Shown here piece after piece: positions 6,531 to 11,113 of a stretch of DNA of 11,113 nt (its first letter is position 1; each line of letters begins with the position of its first letter). The stretch covers positions 1 through 11,113 of the forward strand of contig CAJMRA010000042.1 of the NCBI GenBank assembly GCA_905215675.1. The letters run 5' to 3'. The stretch is from an uncultured bacterium. GTDB taxonomy: Bacteria > Desulfobacterota > Desulfovibrionia > Desulfovibrionales > Desulfovibrionaceae. The notes beneath the pieces were generated by a model that made no database searches, was not told where the DNA came from, and saw only the letters and a program-made list of their open reading frames with translations. Position numbers and translations under genes: made by a program.

Positions 6531-9500
6531 ATGGCGGATTTCGTGCATCTGCATTGCCATACGGAATACAGCCTGCTTGACGGCGCCATACGGCTCAAGG
6601 ACCTGTGCGCGCGGGCCAAGGACTTCGGCATGCCTGCCTGCGCCATCACGGATCACGGCAACATGTTCGGAGCCGCCTATTTTGCCAAGCAGTGCGCATC
6701 CGTGGGCATCAAGCCCATTTTCGGCTGCGAAGTCTATGTCTGCCATGATCATACGGACAGGACCAGCGAGCTGGCGCGCAAGCGGAATCATCTGATTCTG
6801 CTCGCCCAGAACATGACCGGCTATCACAACCTGATCAAGCTCGTCACGCGCGGGTATCTGGAAGGCTTCCATTACAAGCCCCGCGTGGACAAGGCGCAGC
6901 TGCGGGAGCATGCCGAGGGGCTGATCTGCCTTTCCGCCTGCATTGCGGGCGAAATTCCGCGCGCCATCGAGGCGGGCGACATGGATCGGGCCGTGGCGCT
7001 GGCCGGAGAGTATGCGTCCATCTATCCGGGGCGGTTTTATCTGGAATTGCAGTCCAACGGGCTGGAGGAGCAGGTTCGCGCCAACAACGGCCTGATGGAA
7101 ATTGCGGAAAAGCTGAAGTTGCCGCTGGTGGCGACCAACGACTGCCACTATCTCAACGCCGACGACGTGGAGGCGCACGAGGTGCTGCTCTGTATTCAGA
7201 CGCAGACCACCATGGACGACCCCAAGCGCATGCGCTTCGGCACCAATCAGTTATACTACAAGTCCGCCGAGGACATGGAGCGCGATTTCGGGCATGTGCC
7301 CGAGGCGCTGGCCAACACCATGCGCATTGCCGAGCAGTGCAACGTGGAGCTGGATTTCGGCCATCACTATTTCCCTGTCTATCCCCTGCCGGAAGGGGCC
7401 ACGCTGGAGTCGGAATTCCGCCGTCTGGCCGAGGAAGGTCTGGAAAAGCGTCTGGAAAAGCATCCGGATCGGGATACCATCGACATGCAGGCCTACCGGG
7501 ATCGCCTGCAATACGAGCTGAAAGTCATCTGCGAGATGGGCTTTCCCGGATATTTTCTCATCGTGCAGGAGTTCATCAACTGGGCCAAGGATCACGGCAT
7601 TCCCGTGGGGCCGGGGCGCGGTTCCGCCGCGGGAAGTCTGGTGGCCTGGGCGCTGCGCATCACCAACCTTGACCCCCTGCCGTACAATCTGCTGTTTGAA
7701 CGCTTCCTGAATATCGAGCGCGTCAGCCTCCCCGATATCGACGTGGACTTCTGCGAACGGCGGCGCACGGAGGTGATCCAGCATATGGTGGACACCTACG
7801 GCAAGGACAGCGTGGCCCAGATTACGACTTTCGGCACCATGAAGGCCAAGGGCGTGGTGCGCGATGTGGGCCGGGCCCTGGGCATGACGTTTGCGGAAAC
7901 GGACCGCATCGCCAAGATGGTGCCGGATGATCTGAAAATGACCATCGCCAAGGCCATGGAGGCGGAGCCGGAACTGCAACGCCTGTACAAGGAAGACAGG
8001 CAGGTGAGGAATCTGCTGGACACGGCGCAGCGTCTGGAGGGGCTTTCGCGTCACGCGTCCACGCATGCGGCCGGGCTGGTGGTGTCCGACAAGCCCATGG
8101 TGGAATATCTGCCGCTGTATCTGGGCAAGCGCGGCGAACTTGTGACCCAGTTCGACGGCCCCATGACCGAGCAGACGGGGCTGGTGAAGTTCGACTTTCT
8201 GGGCCTCAAGACCATGACGCTCATTCAGGACGCGCTGGACAACATCACGTTACAGGGTCAGGAAGCGCCCGATCTGGATAATCTGCCGCTCACCGATCAG
8301 GCCACCTACGATCTGTATTCGCGCGGCGATACGGACGGGGTCTTTCAGGTGGAAAGTTCCGGCATGCGCCAGTATCTGCGCATGCTCAAGCCCTCGTGCT
8401 TCGAGGACATCATCGCCATGCTGGCCCTGTATCGTCCGGGGCCGCTCGGTTCGGGCATGGTGGATGAATTCATCAAGCGCAAGCACGGACAGGTGCCTGT
8501 CGTCTATCCGCATGATTCGCTGACGGAATGCCTGCGCGACACCTACGGCGTCATCGTCTATCAGGAACAGGTCATGCAGATTGCCCAGATCATCGCCAAC
8601 TACACGCTGGGCGGCGCCGACCTGCTGCGGCGCGCCATGGGCAAGAAAAAGGCCGAGGCCATGGCCAAGGAGCGCGTGAAGTTCGTCGAGGGGGCCGCAA
8701 AGAACCATATCGGGCAGGAAAAGGCCGACGAAATCTTTGACCTGATGGAAAAGTTCGCGGCCTACGGCTTCAACAAGTCGCATTCGGCGGCCTATGCGCT
8801 CGTGTCCTATTTTACGGCCTATCTGAAAGTCCATCACAAGGTCGAATTCATGGCCGCGCTCATGACGTCGGAAATGGGCAATCAGGAAAAGCTGCTCAAA
8901 TATGTTTCCTGCTGCAAGGATATGGATATCGACGTGGTGCAGCCGTCGGTCAACGACAGCCAGCGTTCCTTTTCCGCCAAGAACGGCAAGGTGGTCTTCG
9001 GTCTGGGCGGCATCAAGAACGTGGGCGACGAAGCCATCCGCGAAATCATCGAGGCCCGCGCCGACGGCGGCGAATATGCGTCCCTGTATGATCTCTGTTC
9101 GCGCGTGAACCTGCGCAAGGTCACCAAGCGCGTGCTGGAAAGCCTCATCAAGGGCGGGGCCTGCGACTGCCTCGGCGCAAGCCGGGCCGCGCTGCTGGCG
9201 GCGCTGGACATCACGGTGACCCGCGCCCAGAAGCGCGCCAGGGACAAGGCCTCCAATCAGGTTTCCCTGCTGGCCATGGCCCCGCAGACGGAAGCCGCGC
9301 CGCAGCCCGGCATCGGTTTCGACTGCCCGGAGGCGGGCATGCCGGAAATGGACGAGGACCTCAAGCTCAAGGCGGAAAAGGAGGCCCTCGGCTTTTTCCT
9401 GACGAGTCATCCCCTGCAGCCGTTCAGCCGGGAAATACGGCGCAACAACATGACGACGCTGGAAGACGCCCGCGATCGTTTCCCCGGGGCGGAACTCACC

Positions 9501-10004
9501 TGCGCCGTGCTGGTGACCGGCATCAAGGAAGTGCTCACCAAGTCCAAGGGCGAGCGCATGGCCTTTGTGGCCGTGGAAGACCTGACGGGCCACGCGGAAG
9601 TGACCTTCTTTCCCCGGTCCTATGCCGAGGCGCGGGAACTGCTCAAGAGCGAGCAGCCCTTGTGCCTTGTGGGCAAGATCGACGCCCAGCAGGACGGCGG
9701 GGACGACATGGACGGCGAGGAGGAAGCGCCCCGCGAAGTGAAGATGCTCGGCCAGAGCGTGCGCCTTCTGGCCGAGGCCTGCCGCGAAAGCGATCGGCCC
9801 ATCGGCATTTCCGTCCCCGCGGAACGGCTGGGGCGGGAAGACATGCTGGCCTTGCGCAACATCATTCAGGAGCATCCCGGACCGGTGGAAGCCTATCTGA
9901 ACGTTCTGCTCGACGATTGCGAGTGCCGTATCCGGCTGGGCGCGAACTTTACCGTGACGCCCGGGCCGGAGCTGGACAGGGCTCTTGCCGCGTGGGCATC
10001 CTGA
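6531..10004 (+). CDS. dnaE: DNA polymerase III alpha subunit (DnaE)
   Basis: The 1157-residue catalytic subunit of the replicative polymerase, of normal length for DnaE. Domains in order: PHP (about 3-215), beginning HLHCHTEYSLLDG and with DHGN at 41-44; the C-family palm and thumb, with GPGRGSAAGSLVAW (360-373) and the acidic catalytic motif PDIDVDF (401-407), and a third Asp in KFDFLGLK (D555); fingers with YRPGPLGSGMVDEFIKRKHG (634-653) and YGFNKSHSAAYA (745-756); an HhH region (about 825-895); and an OB fold (about 988-1050) with EDLTGHAEVTFFP. QVSLL at 910-914 is a good match to the internal beta-clamp binding motif. All nine expected PHP metal ligands seem to be present, unlike in E. 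coli DnaE. There is no separate exonuclease gene nearby. A good ribosome site precedes the ATG. Confidence 0.98.
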   Translation: MADFVHLHCHTEYSLLDGAIRLKDLCARAKDFGMPACAITDHGNMFGAAYFAKQCASVGIKPIFGCEVYVCHDHTDRTSELARKRNHLILLAQNMTGYHNLIKLVTRGYLEGFHYKPRVDKAQLREHAEGLICLSACIAGEIPRAIEAGDMDRAVALAGEYASIYPGRFYLELQSNGLEEQVRANNGLMEIAEKLKLPLVATNDCHYLNADDVEAHEVLLCIQTQTTMDDPKRMRFGTNQLYYKSAEDMERDFGHVPEALANTMRIAEQCNVELDFGHHYFPVYPLPEGATLESEFRRLAEEGLEKRLEKHPDRDTIDMQAYRDRLQYELKVICEMGFPGYFLIVQEFINWAKDHGIPVGPGRGSAAGSLVAWALRITNLDPLPYNLLFERFLNIERVSLPDIDVDFCERRRTEVIQHMVDTYGKDSVAQITTFGTMKAKGVVRDVGRALGMTFAETDRIAKMVPDDLKMTIAKAMEAEPELQRLYKEDRQVRNLLDTAQRLEGLSRHASTHAAGLVVSDKPMVEYLPLYLGKRGELVTQFDGPMTEQTGLVKFDFLGLKTMTLIQDALDNITLQGQEAPDLDNLPLTDQATYDLYSRGDTDGVFQVESSGMRQYLRMLKPSCFEDIIAMLALYRPGPLGSGMVDEFIKRKHGQVPVVYPHDSLTECLRDTYGVIVYQEQVMQIAQIIANYTLGGADLLRRAMGKKKAEAMAKERVKFVEGAAKNHIGQEKADEIFDLMEKFAAYGFNKSHSAAYALVSYFTAYLKVHHKVEFMAALMTSEMGNQEKLLKYVSCCKDMDIDVVQPSVNDSQRSFSAKNGKVVFGLGGIKNVGDEAIREIIEARADGGEYASLYDLCSRVNLRKVTKRVLESLIKGGACDCLGASRAALLAALDITVTRAQKRARDKASNQVSLLAMAPQTEAAPQPGIGFDCPEAGMPEMDEDLKLKAEKEALGFFLTSHPLQPFSREIRRNNMTTLEDARDRFPGAELTCAVLVTGIKEVLTKSKGERMAFVAVEDLTGHAEVTFFPRSYAEARELLKSEQPLCLVGKIDAQQDGGDDMDGEEEAPREVKMLGQSVRLLAEACRESDRPIGISVPAERLGREDMLALRNIIQEHPGPVEAYLNVLLDDCECRIRLGANFTVTPGPELDRALAAWAS

Positions 10005-10009
10005 TCCGT

Positions 10010-10026
10010 CGTTCCCGACGGGAACG
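10010..10026 (+). other. Perfect hairpin just after dnaE
   Basis: CGTTCCC (10010-10016) pairs perfectly with GGGAACG (10020-10026) across a GAC loop, five bases past the dnaE stop. No T-run follows, so it is not a standard intrinsic terminator. It may stabilise the dnaE 3' end or help a factor-dependent stop. The rest of the spacer to 10185 holds a T-rich stretch (about 10127-10141) with no convincing stem in front of it. Confidence 0.5.
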
Positions 10027-10185
10027 CGGGCGCGGCGAGGCGGGCCGCAGGAAAAACATTTGACAGAAGGCCGATGGCGATGGAATTCTTGAGCCCGTCG
10101 CGTGAGGTCCGACGTTTCCGCCTCCGCTTTTTTTGTTTTTTGAAGTCGGGGCCCTCCGGGGTCCGTCGCAACACAAGGACATCCC

Positions 10186-10365
10186 ATGAGCGCGTTTGAA
10201 TCCTTCATGTCCTGGCTGGTGCGTCTCATCAGTCCGGCGCAGACCGGCAATCTGGAACAGGGCGATACCGACGACGATATCGTATGGGATCAGAATGCCC
10301 GCACGGTGCTGGCCATTCTGATCGTCATTGTTTCCGCCTTCATCATTTACTGGATTATGAGCTGA
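10186..10365 (+). CDS. Small single-pass membrane protein (59 residues), unknown function
   Basis: A 59-residue frame that starts MSAFESFMSWLVRLISP and ends FIIYWIMS. It has three zones: an N-terminal amphipathic stretch (about 4-16), an acidic soluble middle with EQGDTDDDIVWD (24-35), and one strong membrane segment, TVLAILIVIVSAFIIYWIM (40-58), at the C-terminus. This fits a tail-anchored or small inner-membrane protein. AAGGA at 10175-10179, six bases before the ATG, is a good ribosome site. Its stop and the queD start share a base in TGATG, so the two are probably translated together. I do not recognise the family; it is not an obvious SecE or small toxin. It is real on the strength of the ribosome site, domain layout and tight coupling. 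Confidence 0.75.
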   Translation: MSAFESFMSWLVRLISPAQTGNLEQGDTDDDIVWDQNARTVLAILIVIVSAFIIYWIMS

Positions 10366-10775
10366 TGGCACGAAAACTCTGGCGCCTTACCGTGCGCGAT
10401 GAATTTTCCGCAGGGCATGCGCTGCGGCATTACGAAGGCAAGTGCGAGCGCCTGCATGGGCACAATTTCGCCGTGGAACTGACGGTGGAGGGCGAGCGAC
10501 TGGAACCGGATACGGAAATACTGCTGGATTTCAAGCTGCTGAAGCAGGCGCTCAAGACGGCGCTGGAAGAACTGGATCACCGCATTCTCAATGAGGTTGC
10601 GCCCTTCGATACGGTGAATCCGTCGTCGGAGAACCTGTCGTGCCATCTCTGGCGGCGGGTGGCGCAGCTGCTGGAAGAAAATCCGAATCCGCAGGCGCGG
10701 GCCGTGCGGGTGCACAGCGTCAGCGTTTCGGAAAAGGGCGCGCAGACGGCGACGTATATGGAACTGGACGCCTGA
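10365..10775 (+). CDS. queD: QueD/6-pyruvoyltetrahydropterin synthase family protein
   Basis: A 136-residue T-fold enzyme. QueD converts dihydroneopterin triphosphate to 6-carboxytetrahydropterin, the second step towards the queuosine precursor preQ0. The zinc ligands are visible as H18 (FSAGHAL) and H31/H33 (CERLHGHNF), with the catalytic Cys C27 four residues before the first His of HGH. LDH at 70-72, PSSENLSCHLW (86-96) and SVSEKGAQTATY (120-131, with E123) complete the family pattern. The length is that of bacterial QueD; a pterin synthase of other specificity is possible, as other que genes are not in the window. The start MARKLW is chosen over in-frame upstream codons because it abuts the stop of the small membrane gene (TGATG). 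It has no strong ribosome site of its own, in keeping with coupling. Confidence 0.92.
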   Translation: MARKLWRLTVRDEFSAGHALRHYEGKCERLHGHNFAVELTVEGERLEPDTEILLDFKLLKQALKTALEELDHRILNEVAPFDTVNPSSENLSCHLWRRVAQLLEENPNPQARAVRVHSVSVSEKGAQTATYMELDA

Positions 10776-10807
10776 TCCCCCTGCCTGCCGGAAGTTGATT
10801 TTTTTTG

Positions 10808-10836
10808 TTGACAGCGACCGGCAAACCACGTAGAAA
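10808..10836 (+). promoter_or_regulatory. Promoter of tRNA-Glu
   Basis: A perfect TTGACA (10808-10813) is followed after 17 bases by TAGAAA (10831-10836), which matches four of six -10 bases. Transcription would start near 10843, about a dozen bases before the tRNA. A run of eight T (10799-10806) just upstream may help end queD transcripts, though no clear stem precedes it. Confidence 0.75.
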
Positions 10837-10854
10837 CGCTTTTGCCGCATGAAC

Positions 10855-10931
10855 GTCCCCATCGTCTAGCCGGCCCAGGACAACGGCCTTTCACGCCGTC
10901 GACAGGGGTTCAAATCCCCTTGGGGACGCCA
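10855..10931 (+). tRNA. tRNA-Glu (anticodon TTC)
   Basis: A complete cloverleaf. The acceptor stem GTCCCCA (10855-10861) pairs perfectly with TGGGGAC (10921-10927), followed by discriminator G and an encoded CCA (10929-10931). The anticodon stem ACGGC/GCCGT (10883-10887, 10895-10899) encloses the loop CTTTCAC with TTC at 10890-10892. The T arm is AGGGG-TTCAAAT-CCCCT (10904-10920). The D arm begins GTCTAG and ends AGGAC, as is usual for tRNA-Glu. Confidence 0.97.
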
Positions 10932-10940
10932 AGAAAATCA

Positions 10941-10970
10941 AGCCCTTACGAGCAATCGTGAGGGCTTTTT
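10941..10970 (+). terminator. Intrinsic terminator of tRNA-Glu
   Basis: An 11-bp stem (AGCCCTTACGA at 10941-10951 with TCGTGAGGGCT at 10956-10966, one G-T pair) with a GCAA tetraloop is followed by a T-run. It starts ten bases after the tRNA 3' end and has the standard form of a factor-independent terminator. Confidence 0.92.
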
Positions 10971-11023
10971 CGTATAAACGACCCGCTAGGCGGGATGTTC
11001 TAAAAAGCTTAAAGATTTGCATG

Positions 11024-11032
11024 TGTTATAAA
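11024..11032 (+). promoter_or_regulatory. Candidate extended -10 promoter
   Basis: TGTTATAAA contains TATAAA (11027-11032, five of six consensus bases) preceded by TG at the extended -10 position. No good -35 is seen. Transcription would begin near 11039, inside the left arm of the inverted repeat that follows, which affects how much of that stem can form in RNA. Confidence 0.45.
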
Positions 11033-11034
11033 AA

Positions 11035-11100
11035 CTCCTTTTGATTTGTTACGGTTAATGTGCGGTCTGGCAACTGCACCCGAAAACAAATCAAAAGGAG
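11035..11100 (+). promoter_or_regulatory. Long hairpin covering a ribosome binding site
   Basis: CTCCTTTTGATTTGTT (11035-11050) and AACAAATCAAAAGGAG (11085-11100) are perfect 16-base inverted repeats. Between them a second stem forms, GTGCGGT (11060-11066) with ACTGCAC (11073-11079), one G-T pair. The right arm includes most of AAGGAGGT (11095-11102), the ribosome site for the ATG at 11107, so folding would hide it. It could control translation, or it could be an end structure of a mobile element; the window stops too soon to tell. Confidence 0.75.
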
Positions 11101-11106
11101 GTCGCT

Positions 11107-11113
11107 ATGGGCG
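11107..11113 (+). CDS. Start of a gene running off the window
   Basis: ATGGGCG follows a strong ribosome site AAGGAGGT (11095-11102) with a four-base gap. Only two codons are inside the window, so no product can be named. The start is supported by the ribosome site and the candidate promoter at 11024-11032. Confidence 0.5.

Noticed and set aside
10060..10088. TTGACA at 10060-10065 as a promoter for the small membrane gene and queD
   Set aside because: At a 17-base spacing the -10 position reads GAATTC, a very poor match, so I do not list it as a feature.
10077..10101. Stem GCGATGG/CCGTCGC as a dnaE terminator
   Set aside because: It has an 11-base loop and no T-run directly after it; the T-rich stretch comes about 25 bases later.
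8250..10250. Open frame of 666 codons on the minus strand opposite dnaE
   Set aside because: It is a reverse-strand shadow of dnaE with compositional features of antisense translation and no domain.

Overview
This looks like chromosomal DNA of a GC-rich Gram-negative bacterium. My best guess is a sulfate-reducing relative of Desulfovibrio (Desulfovibrionaceae), judged from the style of the Rel protein, the ERNL-type methyltransferase fragment and the overall codon use; this is inference, with no marker gene in the window to settle it. No rRNA, CRISPR array or recognisable transposase is visible.

Layout from left to right: (1) a small HPP-family membrane protein (+ strand, 97-636) with a copy of an intergenic repeat on each side; (2) a full-length bifunctional Rel/SpoT (p)ppGpp synthetase-hydrolase (- strand, 812-3001), convergent with the HPP gene; (3) a 608-bp gap with two more repeat copies and a possible rel promoter; (4) a tight minus-strand operon with overlapping genes, transcribed as HD-domain protein (5441-6229), then a methyltransferase-fragment/5-formyltetrahydrofolate cyclo-ligase fusion (4362-5447), then a YfiH/PgeF multicopper-laccase-like protein (3610-4371); (5) a divergent intergenic region with an inverted, diverged repeat copy; (6) dnaE, the DNA polymerase III alpha subunit (6531-10004), followed by an unannotated 59-residue membrane peptide (10186-10365) overlapping by one base the start of a QueD-family gene (10365-10775); (7) tRNA-Glu(TTC) with its own promoter and a clear intrinsic terminator; (8) a more AT-rich end in which a 16-bp perfect inverted repeat covers the ribosome binding site of a gene running off the window.

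The genes are mostly housekeeping: stringent response, replication, folate and metabolite repair, and queuosine precursor synthesis. The most unusual content lies between genes. At least five copies of a composite repeat of about 145 bp (1-55, 635-780, 3076-3220, 3405-3488, and reversed at 6299-6414) share an ordered set of hairpins. The first stem differs in sequence between copies but keeps its pairing, so structure rather than sequence appears to be conserved. Other points worth a look are the cyclo-ligase fusion to half a methyltransferase, the complete set of PHP metal ligands in DnaE, the small membrane peptide coupled to queD, and the hairpin over the last start site.
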